Source of the DNA: Defluviitaleaceae bacterium
Lineage (GTDB): Bacteria; Bacillota; Clostridia; Lachnospirales; UBA5962
Length of the DNA: 39,556 nucleotides
Direction of reading: 5' to 3'
Assembly (NCBI GenBank): GCA_009778165.1
Contig: WRKF01000181.1
Location: 1 to 39,556 of the forward strand
Part shown: positions 15,726 through 24,910 of the stretch, one piece after another
Layout: each line of letters opens with the position of its first letter
Numbering within the stretch: position 1 is the stretch's first letter
Translations under genes and position numbers: made by a program
The notes under the pieces: model-generated
Seen by the model: only the letters and a program-made list of their open reading frames with translations
Told to the model about the DNA's origin: nothing
The model's database searches: none

Positions 15726-17222
15726 ATGAAACCTATATTGGAGATGAAGGGTATAGACAAATCTTTTAACGGTATACCGGTGTTGCAAAAAATTGATTTT
15801 AGCTTAGGGGAAGGGCAGGTTGTGGCTTTGGTGGGAGGCAACGGTGCGGGCAAATCTACTCTAATGAAAATACTGACGGGAGTATACGCAAGGGATAGCG
15901 GTCGTATTCTTTTAAACGGCAAATCGGTAAACTTTTCATCTTATGCAGATGCAAACCGCTATGGGCTTCGCATGATATTTCAAGAGCTAAGCCTTGTACC
16001 AACGCTCGCAGTATACGAAAACATTTTCCTAAACAACGAAATCAGAAAAGGCTTCACACTTGATAAAAATAAAATGATAGCCCAAACAAATGAATTGTTG
16101 GAATCGTTGGGTATGAGATTTTCGCCAAACGTCATTACTGCGGGGCTAGATGTAGGGTATCAGCAAATGACAGAAATAGCTAAGGCATTATCTGCCAAGG
16201 CAAAAATCTTGGTGCTGGATGAACCCACCGCTTCTCTTTCCGACAGCGAGGTAAAAGTTTTATTTGAAACCATCAGAAATTTAAAGACGCAAGGTGTGAG
16301 CATGGTATATATTTCTCACAGAATGAATGAAATCTTGGAAATATCGGACCAAGTAACAATTTTGAAAGATGGCAAGGTAGTAGCTGACGAAAGTGCCAAA
16401 AACCTAACGGTGGCAGATATGGTAAGTCATATGTTGGGAGGCAGTGCCGAAAAAAGATTTGCCTGGACTCCTCGAAAAAACCCGCCAACAACAGAAGATA
16501 TGTTAGTTGTGCAAGAACTAAAAATAAACGGACTCGACACACCAATTTCCTTTAATGTGAAAAAGGGGGAGGTTGTAGGCATAGCCGGGTTAATGGGCAG
16601 TGGTCGTACAGAGATTTTGGAAACTCTTTTTGGTATAAGACAATATACGGCGGGGAAAATTGCTGTAGATGGCGAAGAGGTAAAAATAAAAAATGTGTCT
16701 GACGCAGTAAATGCAGGGATTGCTCTCGTTCCGGAGGACAGACGAACCCAAGGGTTGGTGCTTACGCATACGGTCAAACACAATGCCATTTTGCCGGTGC
16801 TTAATCGCATAAAATCCTGGGTAATGATAGACGAAAAAAGGGCAGACGCAATCGTAAACGAAAAGGTTAGCGAGCTAAATGTAAAAACCGACAGTATCCA
16901 TAAAACAATCTCTTTGCTTAGCGGTGGCAACCAACAAAAAGTTGTTTTAGGCAAGTGGCTTTCATCTGAACCAAAAATTTTGCTGCTAGACGAACCCACA
17001 GCAGGGATAGATATTGGGGCAAAAGGGGAAATAACCGATATTATACGCAATTTTGCCGATACCGGCAATTCTGTAATAATGGTTTCTTCCGAGTTGGTAG
17101 AAATGATGGCAGTATGCGACAGAATCATAATATTATGCGACGGAAAAATAACAGGGGAATATACAAGGGAAAACATTGCAGACATTACAGAGGAGGTGTT
17201 GCAAAATGCAATTCAAGGTTAA
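15726..17222 (+). CDS. Sugar ABC transporter ATP-binding protein (RbsA/MglA type)
   Basis: 498 residues with two fused nucleotide-binding domains, the arrangement of the CUT2 carbohydrate uptake class. First domain: Walker A GGNGAGKSTLMK near residue 38, degenerate signature VGYQQMTEIAKAL, Walker B ILVLDEPTASLSD. Second domain: degenerate Walker A GLMGSGRTEI, the typical PEDRRTQGL motif, signature LSGGNQQKVVLGKWL and Walker B ILLLDEPTAGIDIG. One intact and one degenerate site is normal for this class. The ATG is one base after the upstream oxidoreductase stop, and the permease start overlaps its 3' end, so translation is coupled. Energises import of the sugar used by this locus. Confidence 0.94.
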   Translation: MKPILEMKGIDKSFNGIPVLQKIDFSLGEGQVVALVGGNGAGKSTLMKILTGVYARDSGRILLNGKSVNFSSYADANRYGLRMIFQELSLVPTLAVYENIFLNNEIRKGFTLDKNKMIAQTNELLESLGMRFSPNVITAGLDVGYQQMTEIAKALSAKAKILVLDEPTASLSDSEVKVLFETIRNLKTQGVSMVYISHRMNEILEISDQVTILKDGKVVADESAKNLTVADMVSHMLGGSAEKRFAWTPRKNPPTTEDMLVVQELKINGLDTPISFNVKKGEVVGIAGLMGSGRTEILETLFGIRQYTAGKIAVDGEEVKIKNVSDAVNAGIALVPEDRRTQGLVLTHTVKHNAILPVLNRIKSWVMIDEKRADAIVNEKVSELNVKTDSIHKTISLLSGGNQQKVVLGKWLSSEPKILLLDEPTAGIDIGAKGEITDIIRNFADTGNSVIMVSSELVEMMAVCDRIIILCDGKITGEYTRENIADITEEVLQNAIQG

Positions 17223-18207
17223 CAGTTTTACCGATTTCAAAAAAAGGCTATTTTCACATAACATCATTGTTTATATTGCACTGGTTATAATTTTTGCATT
17301 TTTCGCCCTTACTTTAGGCAGCACATTTGTATCTGTAAACAATATCTTGAATATAACGCGCCAAACAGCTATGATCTCTATTATGGCTGTAGCTATGACA
17401 TTTGTTATAAGTGCGGGATTAATAGATCTCTCCATCGGCTCTACTGCTGCCATGTCAGCTATGATGGTATCCGTTATTCTCCGAGAAACAAACAGTATAG
17501 CTCTCGCTCTTGCCGGGGGCATTGCGGTAGGTGTGGTTGTGGGACTTGCAAATGGCCTGCTTATTACAAAAGCAAAAATACCGGCGTTTTTGACAACCCT
17601 GGGCATGATGGGTATAGTGCGGGGTTTTGCTATGTGGATAACAAACACAGCCGCTGTTCCGATATTAAATCCAAACTTTAACTTTATTTTTGGAACGGGA
17701 AACATAGCGGGAATCCCTGTTTTGCTGTACTGGACAGTCGTGTTTGGGGCGGTGGGGTATTTTATGTTAAACAAAATCCCGTTTGGAAAGCATGTGCTAG
17801 CCACGGGCGGCAACGAAACCGCCGCCAGGTTTTCCGGTGTTAATACCGACAGGATAAAAATAGCTGTTATGGTGCTAAGCGGGGCATTTGCCGCTTTTGC
17901 AGGGATATTGTATGCAGGGCGTATGCAGGCGGGGCGTTTTACCTTTGGCGAGGGGGATGAACTGTCTGTAATAGCGGCAGTTATTATAGGCGGAACGAGC
18001 ATGGCAGGAGGCACTGGGGCTATTATTGGTGCTATAACCGGCTCGTTTTTGATGGGGATTATAAACAATGGGCTAATACTGGCTGGGTTTACCGTTTCAC
18101 AACAAATGATAATACGCGGAGCAATAATTATATTGGCTGTAGCAATAGGCAGCAGATATAGTCATTTTAAAAGCAATAAAAGCGCTGAATCAAGGAAAGC
18201 AAATTAA
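17206..18207 (+). CDS. Sugar ABC transporter permease (RbsC type)
   Basis: 333 residues, about eight to ten membrane segments, of the CUT2 permease family. Conserved stretches are MAVAMTFVISAGLIDLSIGS, the GLLITKAKIPAFLTTLGMMGIVRG segment and TFGEGDELSVIAAVIIGGTSMAGGTG, the usual contact region for the ATPase. ATG 17206 follows GAGGAGGTG and overlaps the ATPase gene by 17 bases; an upstream start ten codons earlier would place the ribosome site inside the coding region. Last gene of the plus-strand sugar operon. It converges with the DASS transporter gene with only nine bases between the stops, so the two transcripts must overlap or share a termination region. Confidence 0.94.
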   Translation: MQFKVNSFTDFKKRLFSHNIIVYIALVIIFAFFALTLGSTFVSVNNILNITRQTAMISIMAVAMTFVISAGLIDLSIGSTAAMSAMMVSVILRETNSIALALAGGIAVGVVVGLANGLLITKAKIPAFLTTLGMMGIVRGFAMWITNTAAVPILNPNFNFIFGTGNIAGIPVLLYWTVVFGAVGYFMLNKIPFGKHVLATGGNETAARFSGVNTDRIKIAVMVLSGAFAAFAGILYAGRMQAGRFTFGEGDELSVIAAVIIGGTSMAGGTGAIIGAITGSFLMGIINNGLILAGFTVSQQMIIRGAIIILAVAIGSRYSHFKSNKSAESRKAN

Positions 18208-18216
18208 GAACACGCC

Positions 18217-19734
18217 CTAAAACAAAATCAAAGAAATCGGCATAATAACAGCGATAGCAATAATTGTTGAGACAATCACAATGAATCCTCCGTATTTTAA
18301 AATTTGTTTACCGGCTATCCATTCTCTATTGCTCCATAGCATGGCAGCAGATAGTGATGCAGATGGCAAAATAATAGAATAATGCATTAATAGTATGAGC
18401 GTAGCTGTTGCGGCGGGCAAGTTTACCCCTGCGTCTATCCCAAAGGCGACATGTACCGGCATAATCGCAATACCCAACACCATTGCACTAGCAAAAGATG
18501 TGGCAAAGATTCCAAACAACAGCATAATCACAAAAAAAGCCGCAGGGGTATGCCCGCCCAATATTGGCTCAAGGGTACTTAGCATTAAAGCCACAAAACC
18601 CGTGGCATCGTCTGTTAAAGCTCCGGATATAGCCAAAGCAGTAGCCACCATAACATAAACATCCCAGTTCACCGACTTTGCAGCAACAGCCCTAAAATCC
18701 AAAATCGGCTTACCTTCTATCTTTAGAACACACAAAACCCCCGTAATCATTATTGCTATACCGGTAGCACCGAGGGTATTAAGCGCCTCTACCAAAACAA
18801 AGTTGTAAGGCAAAAAGCTGGGTGTCAGCACAAGAAAAACAAAGCTCAACATGCCATAAAAATTGGCTTTTTGCAGTTTATTCATTGGCGGGAGGGGTTC
18901 TTTGTTAAACATATCTACACTAACATTTGCTATTTTGCTCAAATCGGCAGGGTTTAGCACAACCTTCATAAACAGACAATAAATGACGAAAACAACAACG
19001 GAATTTATGAAACCCAAAAGCATATATTGCGGTATAGGCACAATCATCCCCGAAGCCCCCTGAAAAACGCTAAGAATTGCAAGGGTTGAGCCGGTAAAGG
19101 GCAAAGAAGCCTGACCGGATATAGCCCCCAAAAACGTACCCACAACCATAAGAGATGTGAATTTTTCGCCTTTTTTATAACCCAATTCTTTTAAAACACC
19201 ATAAAGCACTTTCCACATCAGTATTAATGCGGGGGTTACATTTACCGCAATCGCCAAAACATAAGTGGCAAAAATAAAAACAAAGCTGAACACTATCGGT
19301 CTATTGTTAGAAATTTTTCTAGTTAAAAACCATCGAGTGATGTATGGCGTAGCGCCCACATGTTCCGGAGAGCCAAAAAGGATCATTGTGAAAAGCAGAA
19401 GCACTGCCACTCCGCCCCCAAAGGACATTGTCATTATTTGCCCAAAACTTGCAAACCCGGTTAACCCAAAAGCAACCAACGCAATTAAGCTGGGCCACAA
19501 AAGCCCAACAAAACACCAAAGCCATATAACACCAACAAACACTCCCATAACCAACATACCCACCTGTGTCAAAGGCTCTATGGGTGCAAAAATGCGTCCA
19601 AAAAAGAACATAAAAAACAACCCTATACCAACATGTAGGTAAAATAATGCACTAGGTCTAAGAGGAAACATTCGTTTGTTTCGGTTAATTCGGTTAAAAT
19701 CTTTTTCTATCGTAAATTTCTTTTTACTATTCAT
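18217..19734 (-). CDS. SLC13/DASS family anion:sodium symporter-like permease
   Basis: 505-residue polytopic membrane protein resembling divalent anion:sodium symporters and the related ArsB/CitT-type permeases, which import di- or tricarboxylates or sulfate. Visible features are about eleven to twelve hydrophobic segments, the mid-protein GQASLPFTGSTLAILSVFQGASG region with polar residues suited to ion binding, and a C-terminal ATATLILLMHYSIILPSASLSAAML block. The N-terminus has a basic cytoplasmic stretch of about 25 residues before the first segment. There is no Shine-Dalgarno before ATG 19734, and a promoter ends six bases before it, so it may be read from a leaderless transcript. The substrate cannot be read from the sequence. 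Confidence 0.78.
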   Translation of the reverse strand: MNSKKKFTIEKDFNRINRNKRMFPLRPSALFYLHVGIGLFFMFFFGRIFAPIEPLTQVGMLVMGVFVGVIWLWCFVGLLWPSLIALVAFGLTGFASFGQIMTMSFGGGVAVLLLFTMILFGSPEHVGATPYITRWFLTRKISNNRPIVFSFVFIFATYVLAIAVNVTPALILMWKVLYGVLKELGYKKGEKFTSLMVVGTFLGAISGQASLPFTGSTLAILSVFQGASGMIVPIPQYMLLGFINSVVVFVIYCLFMKVVLNPADLSKIANVSVDMFNKEPLPPMNKLQKANFYGMLSFVFLVLTPSFLPYNFVLVEALNTLGATGIAIMITGVLCVLKIEGKPILDFRAVAAKSVNWDVYVMVATALAISGALTDDATGFVALMLSTLEPILGGHTPAAFFVIMLLFGIFATSFASAMVLGIAIMPVHVAFGIDAGVNLPAATATLILLMHYSIILPSASLSAAMLWSNREWIAGKQILKYGGFIVIVSTIIAIAVIMPISLILF

Positions 19735-19740
19735 AATGCT

Positions 19741-19769
19741 ATTTTAGCACACTTCAAAGTTGATGTAAA
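19741..19769 (-). promoter_or_regulatory. Promoter of the DASS transporter gene
   Basis: On the minus strand TTTACA (19769-19764), 17-base spacer, TAAAAT (19746-19741), then AGCATT and the ATG. The predicted first transcribed base coincides with the A of the start codon. Confidence 0.6.
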
Positions 19770-19833
19770 CTGTAGCCATTTAACTTAAAAGTGAAACATT
19801 TTCAAGCTAAAATGAATATATCTCGAAAAAAAC

Positions 19834-19862
19834 TTGAACTTTTTCAAAAAAAATGCTATACT
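19834..19862 (+). promoter_or_regulatory. Promoter of the Asp23-fakA operon
   Basis: TTGAAC (19834-19839), 17-base spacer, TATACT (19857-19862). The predicted start near 19869 leaves about 65 bases before the ATG at 19934. Confidence 0.6.
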
Positions 19863-19933
19863 ATTGTAGTAAGGTTGCAATGCAACTCTTAGCAGATTTC
19901 AAACAGGCTCTAAGAGGAAATAGGAGGCTTAAT

Positions 19934-20281
19934 ATGTCCCAGATAGTTAATGAATATGGCACAATTAAAATAGACCGCGAGGTAGTAGCACGTGTCGCCG
20001 GTCTTGCTGCCATGGACTGTTACGGTGTTGTTGGTATGGGAGCAAAAAGTGTAAAAGATGGGCTGGTACACCTTTTAAAAAGAGAGAGTTTTACAAAAGG
20101 GATTCACGTGTCTATGGTTAGTAACACTACCGTAATAGATATTCATATAATAGTAGAATATGGTACAAATATCGTTGCCATAGCAGAAACACTAATTAAA
20201 AATGTAAGCTACAAAGTAAAGGAGTTTGTTGGCTTAGATGTGGACCAAGTTGTAATTTATGTGGTAGGTATTAGGTTGTAG
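19934..20281 (+). CDS. Asp23/Gls24 family envelope stress protein
   Basis: 115-residue cytoplasmic protein of the Asp23/Gls24 (YloU) family, small proteins tied to envelope stress in Firmicutes. Family pattern: YGTIKIDREVVARVAGLAAMDCYGVVGM at the N-terminus, then VDIHIIVEYGTNI-like strands (here IDIHIIVEYGTNIVAIAETL) and the C-terminal VGLDVDQVVIYVVGIRL. ATG 19934 follows TAGGAGG with good spacing; upstream in-frame codons are not needed for the family. It precedes fakA by 100 bases, the conserved yloU-yloV order of Clostridia and Bacilli. Confidence 0.9.
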   Translation: MSQIVNEYGTIKIDREVVARVAGLAAMDCYGVVGMGAKSVKDGLVHLLKRESFTKGIHVSMVSNTTVIDIHIIVEYGTNIVAIAETLIKNVSYKVKEFVGLDVDQVVIYVVGIRL

Positions 20282-20381
20282 AAAAATGTTGATTTGCTCA
20301 ACATTGTTATAGTATACCCTATATCAAATATATTTTTGCACAAACGTCTTGAGTTAAAAGTTACAGGGGATAGCAAACAAA

Positions 20382-22046
20382 ATGAAAACAATAAACGGTA
20401 ATATTTTAAGAAAGGCTATTATTTTTGGTATAAATGAACTGGACAAAAATAAAGGAGAAATAAACTCTTTAAATGTTTTTCCTGTACCGGATGGAGATAC
20501 AGGAACAAATATGACAATGACTGCCTACAGTGCAGGCAAAGAAGTTGAAAAACTGTCTACAACAAATATATCTACAGTTGCAAAAGCCGCTTCTTCCGGA
20601 TCTTTGCGGGGGGCTCGCGGCAATAGTGGAGTTATATTATCCCAACTCTTTCGCGGGTTTGCAAAAGGTGTAGAGGGAAAAGAAGAGATAGATGCAAAAG
20701 GTTTTTCGGTAGGTTTTGTAAAAGCGATGGAAGCGGCGTATAAAGCTGTAATGAAGCCAAAAGAAGGAACAATCCTGACGATAGCAAAAGCCCTTGCCGA
20801 ATCCGCTACAGAAATTTCTAAGCGTGAAGAAAATATAGAAATAATGCTTAAAGAAATGATAGTTCATGGGCACAAAGTTCTTGTAAAAACCCAGTTCATG
20901 CTACCGGAGTTGCGAGAAGCAAAGGTAATAGATGCCGGCGGAAGAGGCTTGTTGTATGTGTTGGAGGGAGCTTTGAATGCAAACTATTCCCATGATGTGG
21001 CATTAAATAGCTTAACTGCGGCAAAAGACCCGCAGCCTACAGGGGTTTTGGCGGCTACAGGCGCAGATATAAAATTCGCGTATTGCACTGAAATGTTTAT
21101 AGATCTTGCCACAAAAAGCAAAAAAAACTTTGAAGAAATAGAAGACGAAATGCTAAAATACCTAGATAGTATGGGTGATAGTGTTGTTTTGGTCGGAGAT
21201 GAAAACATAGTAAAGATTCATATTCACACAAATAATCCCGGTGCTGTTTTAGAAAACAGCCTAAAATACGGTGATTTATCCAACATAAAAATAGACAATA
21301 TGCGTCTTCAGCACGAAGAAATTGTTAGTTTTGCTACAGATATACAAACGAAACCCACAATTGCAAGTGATACGGATGTAGTTGCAAAGAAAATCGCTAT
21401 TTTAGCTGTTGCTTCCGGTGCCGGGTTTAAAGACATATTTTTGAAATTGAATGCAGATACGGTTATAGAAGGCGGGCAAACGATGAACCCCTCTACAGAC
21501 TGCTTTTTGCAAGCAATAGACAAAATGCAGGCTGCCGATATTCTGATTTTGCCAAACAACAGCAATATAATACTTGCAGCCCAACAGGCACAAAAAATGA
21601 CGAAAAAAAGCGTTCATGTGCTAAACACAAAAACCCTGCCGGAAGGTATAGCTGCCATGTACAACTACAACATAGATGCAGATATTTTTGATAATTTGGC
21701 ATCAATGGAGGAAGGTGTAAAAAACACATTTACAGGGCAAGTAACATATGCGGTAAAAGACAGTGCATATAAAGACATTACGATAAAAAAGGGCGACATA
21801 ATATGTATGCTAAACAATGAGATTGTAGATACCAAAACAAATGTGCAAGAAGCGGCAACAGCCCTAATAACTACAATGGCAGAAACAAAAAAACCCGAGT
21901 TCATCAACATATACTACGGTGAAGAAGCCGACGAAAAAGGGGCAAACCTGCTAAAGGAACACATAGAAACTAATTATCCGAGTATTGAAGTGGAAGCGTA
22001 CAACGGTGGTCAGTCACATTACTATTATGTGATTTCGGCTGAATAG
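20382..22046 (+). CDS. fakA: Fatty acid kinase catalytic subunit FakA (DAK2 domain, YloV)
   Basis: 554 residues, the usual length. FakA phosphorylates fatty acids bound to a FakB (DegV-family) partner, feeding exogenous or recycled fatty acids into phospholipid synthesis. The N-terminal DAK2 kinase domain shows NVFPVPDGDTGTNMTMT at about 27-43, with the Asp residues that bind Mg-ATP, and RGARGNSGVILSQLFRGF at about 75-92. The middle domain shows VIDAGGRGLLYVLEGAL, and the C-terminal DegV-like domain ends with EVEAYNGGQSHYYYVISAE. A weak AGGGGA site precedes the ATG. No fakB is in the window. The next gene begins 17 bases later, so the transporter genes are probably in the same operon. Confidence 0.9.
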   Translation: MKTINGNILRKAIIFGINELDKNKGEINSLNVFPVPDGDTGTNMTMTAYSAGKEVEKLSTTNISTVAKAASSGSLRGARGNSGVILSQLFRGFAKGVEGKEEIDAKGFSVGFVKAMEAAYKAVMKPKEGTILTIAKALAESATEISKREENIEIMLKEMIVHGHKVLVKTQFMLPELREAKVIDAGGRGLLYVLEGALNANYSHDVALNSLTAAKDPQPTGVLAATGADIKFAYCTEMFIDLATKSKKNFEEIEDEMLKYLDSMGDSVVLVGDENIVKIHIHTNNPGAVLENSLKYGDLSNIKIDNMRLQHEEIVSFATDIQTKPTIASDTDVVAKKIAILAVASGAGFKDIFLKLNADTVIEGGQTMNPSTDCFLQAIDKMQAADILILPNNSNIILAAQQAQKMTKKSVHVLNTKTLPEGIAAMYNYNIDADIFDNLASMEEGVKNTFTGQVTYAVKDSAYKDITIKKGDIICMLNNEIVDTKTNVQEAATALITTMAETKKPEFINIYYGEEADEKGANLLKEHIETNYPSIEVEAYNGGQSHYYYVISAE

Positions 22047-22063
22047 TGGAGGAGATAGCCAAA

Positions 22064-23554
22064 ATGAAAAACAAAAAAAAGCTCATAATTATTGTAGCTG
22101 CTGTGTTGGTTGTAGGTGTTGGTATATTTGTGTTGGCAAGCCCAAATATTGGGCAGGGGGAACCGACGGGGCCAAACGTAGCCGTTGCCCCTGTTAGCCG
22201 TAGCACATTGGAAAGCAACGTAACAGCCCAAGGCGAGGTGCTTATGTTAGGCACGGGCAACGTTGCATTTATAAACAACACATTGGAAGTGTCTGAAATA
22301 CTTGTTTCTGAAAACGATGTGGTAGAAGAAGGACAACCCCTTATTACTTTTAACACGCAAATGCTGGAACGTACTCGCCAGCGAGATGCATTGTTGCATC
22401 AATTGCACGACACACAGCTCATGTTGCAAAGCCAACGGGTTCAAGTGGAAAGTATGCGCCTAGGGCCCACCAACATAGAAATAGAAAACGCAAACTTTAA
22501 TATATCCAGGGCCCGGCAAGGTATACTAGACGCTTATTTTGCACAGGAACAAATAGAAACATCCGTTACCTTGCAAGAAATAAGTATCGGGCTAATACAA
22601 ACCAATTTGCTCGATGCCGCCAATACATTTTTAAATACTCAAACATTGTTTAATATAGGTGCGGCAACCCAAGTGCAACTAGACAACGCCACAAGGGCAG
22701 TAGAAAATTTGGAAGTGGAACTGCGTAGTGCTCAAGAAAACTTGATAACACTGGGCAACCAACGTATTCAGGCAACCCAAAACATAACGGCTGCATATGA
22801 CAACTTGCGTTTGGCAGAGATACAGCTAGAGGATTTGCAAAACCGTGTAACAAGCCCCCAAAACCAAAACGCCATAGCTCAACAAGAAATAGCGATACAG
22901 CGCACACAACTGGCAATACAAGACATAAACCGCAACATAGACAATTTGGACGATGTAGAAGAAGTGCTGTTCAGCCCTGTGGCAGGTACAGTTACGGCAA
23001 TAAACGTTGTGGCAGGTGGGATGGCTGCACAGGGTTCACCTCTTGTGCAAATATCCGATGTAGACGACTATGTTGTGAGAGCTTTTATTAATCAACTACA
23101 CGCCGGTCAGCTTAGCATCGGTCAAAACGTAACAATAGAAGGATCTATACTGGGCAACCAAGTGTTGCAAGGGCGAATATACAGCATTTCCACCATTGCC
23201 ACAACACAGGCTATTGCAGGCATTATGGAGCGGGTTATCCCGATAGAAATAACCGTAGACAGCCAAGACACAGACCTACTCATCCCCGGGGTTACGCTAG
23301 ATATTACCGTAACAACAGATGTGCGTGAAAATGTAATAGCAATCCCCCTTCTTTCTACTTTGATAGACCCTGCCGGTAGCAGCTTTGTGTTTGTTGTGGC
23401 CGGTGATAACACAATAGAGCAACGTTTTGTAGATGTTATCACATACGCCGAAATGTACATAGAAGTAACAGGCTTGGAAGAAGGCGAGTTAATAGTATTG
23501 CAGCCCCTGCCCACAATGGAAAGCGGCATGTTAATAACTCCTATAGGGGGTTAG
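22064..23554 (+). CDS. HlyD/MacA-type periplasmic adaptor protein of an ABC exporter
   Basis: 496 residues. One N-terminal membrane anchor (KLIIIVAAVLVVGVGIFVLA), then the two halves of a biotinyl-lipoyl-like domain around a long alpha-helical hairpin rich in Q, E, L and N (roughly residues 95-290), and a beta-barrel and membrane-proximal domain. This is the adaptor layout of RND and MacAB-like exporters; in Firmicutes such proteins work with an ATPase and FtsX-fold permeases, as in YknXYZ. The start at 22064 follows GGAGGAG; it lies 17 bases after fakA. The ATPase gene begins four bases after its stop. Cargo unknown (peptide, lipid or antimicrobial are possible). Confidence 0.88.
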   Translation: MKNKKKLIIIVAAVLVVGVGIFVLASPNIGQGEPTGPNVAVAPVSRSTLESNVTAQGEVLMLGTGNVAFINNTLEVSEILVSENDVVEEGQPLITFNTQMLERTRQRDALLHQLHDTQLMLQSQRVQVESMRLGPTNIEIENANFNISRARQGILDAYFAQEQIETSVTLQEISIGLIQTNLLDAANTFLNTQTLFNIGAATQVQLDNATRAVENLEVELRSAQENLITLGNQRIQATQNITAAYDNLRLAEIQLEDLQNRVTSPQNQNAIAQQEIAIQRTQLAIQDINRNIDNLDDVEEVLFSPVAGTVTAINVVAGGMAAQGSPLVQISDVDDYVVRAFINQLHAGQLSIGQNVTIEGSILGNQVLQGRIYSISTIATTQAIAGIMERVIPIEITVDSQDTDLLIPGVTLDITVTTDVRENVIAIPLLSTLIDPAGSSFVFVVAGDNTIEQRFVDVITYAEMYIEVTGLEEGELIVLQPLPTMESGMLITPIGG

Positions 23555-23558
23555 CATA

Positions 23559-24287
23559 ATGAAATCTGTTATTGAGGTAAAAAACCTTCGCAAAATATAC
23601 AAAAACGGACATTTAGAATTAGAGGCCCTAACAGACGTTAATTTTTCTGTGGAAGAAAATGAATTTTTGACCATAATGGGCAAAAGTGGTTCGGGAAAAT
23701 CTACATTAATGAATATATTGGGCTGTTTAGACACCGTATCTTATGGAGAGTACATACTGGACGGGGAAAATGTAGCAGGGCTTTCCCAAAACCGCTTGGC
23801 AGGCATACGCAACAAAAAACTGGGGTTTGTTTTTCAGTCTTTTAATCTGCTGCCTAGGCTAACGGCTCAGCAAAATGTGGAGTTGCCTATGGTATACGGT
23901 GGGGTTAGCCGTAGCAAGCGGCGAGAGGCAGCCAAAATCGCCCTTAGCCGTGTTGGGCTTAGCGATAGGGGGCATCATCGCCCAAACGAGCTGAGCGGTG
24001 GGCAACGCCAACGTGTTGCTATAGCACGGGCTCTTGTGAACAACCCCGCAATCCTGTTGGCAGACGAGCCAACAGGCAACCTAGACAGCCGCTCCACAGA
24101 GGACGTAATAGCCATATTTCAACAGCTGAACAGGGAAGGCTCCACAATCATAATTGTTACCCACGAACCGGAGGTAGCAGAGCATACAAGTCGTATAATA
24201 ACGTTTAAAGACGGAATGATAATCTCCAACAAAAATGTAGAAAATCGAAAAATAGCAGTAGCAAGACCACCAGAAGAAATAGAATAA
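23559..24287 (+). CDS. ABC transporter ATP-binding protein (MacB/LolD class)
   Basis: 242 residues. Walker [14 protein letters not shown] near residue 40, Q-loop [14 protein letters not shown], signature [15 protein letters not shown], Walker [17 protein letters not shown] and H-loop [13 protein letters not shown], all intact. Sequence style is that of the LolD/MacB/YknY class, which energises FtsX-fold permeases that move substrates by conformational change rather than through a channel. It is the only ATPase in the operon, while three permease genes follow, so it probably serves all three. The small hicA and hicB genes separate it from the first permease. Confidence 0.95.
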   Translation: MKSVIEVKNLRKIYKNGHLELEALTDVNFSVEENEFLTIMGKSGSGKSTLMNILGCLDTVSYGEYILDGENVAGLSQNRLAGIRNKKLGFVFQSFNLLPRLTAQQNVELPMVYGGVSRSKRREAAKIALSRVGLSDRGHHRPNELSGGQRQRVAIARALVNNPAILLADEPTGNLDSRSTEDVIAIFQQLNREGSTIIIVTHEPEVAEHTSRIITFKDGMIISNKNVENRKIAVARPPEEIE

Positions 24288-24351
24288 GGAAGGGGTAACT
24301 TATTTCAGTTTAAATAACTATAGCAGAAATAGGTTTTGCTAGTTCATTTAT

Positions 24352-24537
24352 ATGACCACATCAGAATTTGTAAGAAAAATCAAAAAACACGGATGTGAAT
24401 TTTATAAGCATGATAAAAAGCACGATGTATACATTAACCCTTCAAATGGCAAAAAAACAAGAATTCCAAGACATGCAAAGAAGGAATTAGGTGCAGGTAT
24501 AACAAGCTCAATGTTGGAGGATTTAGGATTGAAATAA
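24352..24537 (+). CDS. hicA: HicA family toxin (mRNA interferase)
   Basis: 61 residues, the usual HicA length. HicA cleaves mRNA through a conserved His in a small double-stranded-RNA-binding-like fold. The pattern is clear: an N-terminal SEFVRKIKKHGCEF helix and strand, the KHDKKHDVYINP segment with the candidate His, the basic RIPRHAKKEL turn and the C-terminal SSMLEDLGL helix. No good Shine-Dalgarno precedes the ATG, so its translation is expected to be weak. Its antitoxin hicB follows after 38 bases. The pair lies between the ATPase and the first permease of an exporter operon, an unusual place for such a module. Confidence 0.85.
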   Translation: MTTSEFVRKIKKHGCEFYKHDKKHDVYINPSNGKKTRIPRHAKKELGAGITSSMLEDLGLK

Positions 24538-24575
24538 CCTAATTTCCTCTAATAATAATCAGTTGGGAGGTTAAT

Positions 24576-24851
24576 ATGAGATATGTTTTTCCGGCAGTTT
24601 TTCGCAAACAAACAGACGTTGCAGGTTATCATATCTTTTTCCCTGATATACAGGGCGCAGGTACTGTTGGCGAAGATTTGTATGATGGTATAGACATGGC
24701 ACAAGATTGGCTGTGTGGCAGGCTTTTTGAAATGGAAGAGAATGGCGAAATTGTCCCTAGACCTAGCGATACAAATGAGATAAAGTATGAAAAAGACGAT
24801 ATTGTAACACTTATAGCAACTGATACAGATAATTACAGGCATTTTTTATAG
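24576..24851 (+). CDS. hicB: HicB family antitoxin, without a DNA-binding domain
   Basis: 91 residues. The partial RNase-H-like fold of HicB is seen in YVFPAVFRKQTDVAGYHIFFPDIQGAGTVGED, followed by the DLYDGIDMAQDWLCGRLFEME helix and the conserved end VTLIATDTDNY. HicB proteins often continue with a helix-turn-helix or ribbon-helix-helix domain that binds their own promoter; here the protein stops just after the toxin-binding fold. A strong GGGAGG site precedes the ATG, better than that of hicA, which favours antitoxin excess. Without a DNA-binding part the pair may depend on the exporter operon for regulation. Confidence 0.82.
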   Translation: MRYVFPAVFRKQTDVAGYHIFFPDIQGAGTVGEDLYDGIDMAQDWLCGRLFEMEENGEIVPRPSDTNEIKYEKDDIVTLIATDTDNYRHFL

Positions 24852-24910
24852 ATATTAGTTATAGTTGTTTAGCTTAAAAATCGTTTAACGATTTTAAAGG
24901 GGGTATGACC

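Noticed and set aside
17271-18068. Long minus-strand open frame opposite the sugar permease
   Set aside because: A mirror frame of a hydrophobic membrane protein gene, with Pro/Ile/Thr-rich composition and no family motif.
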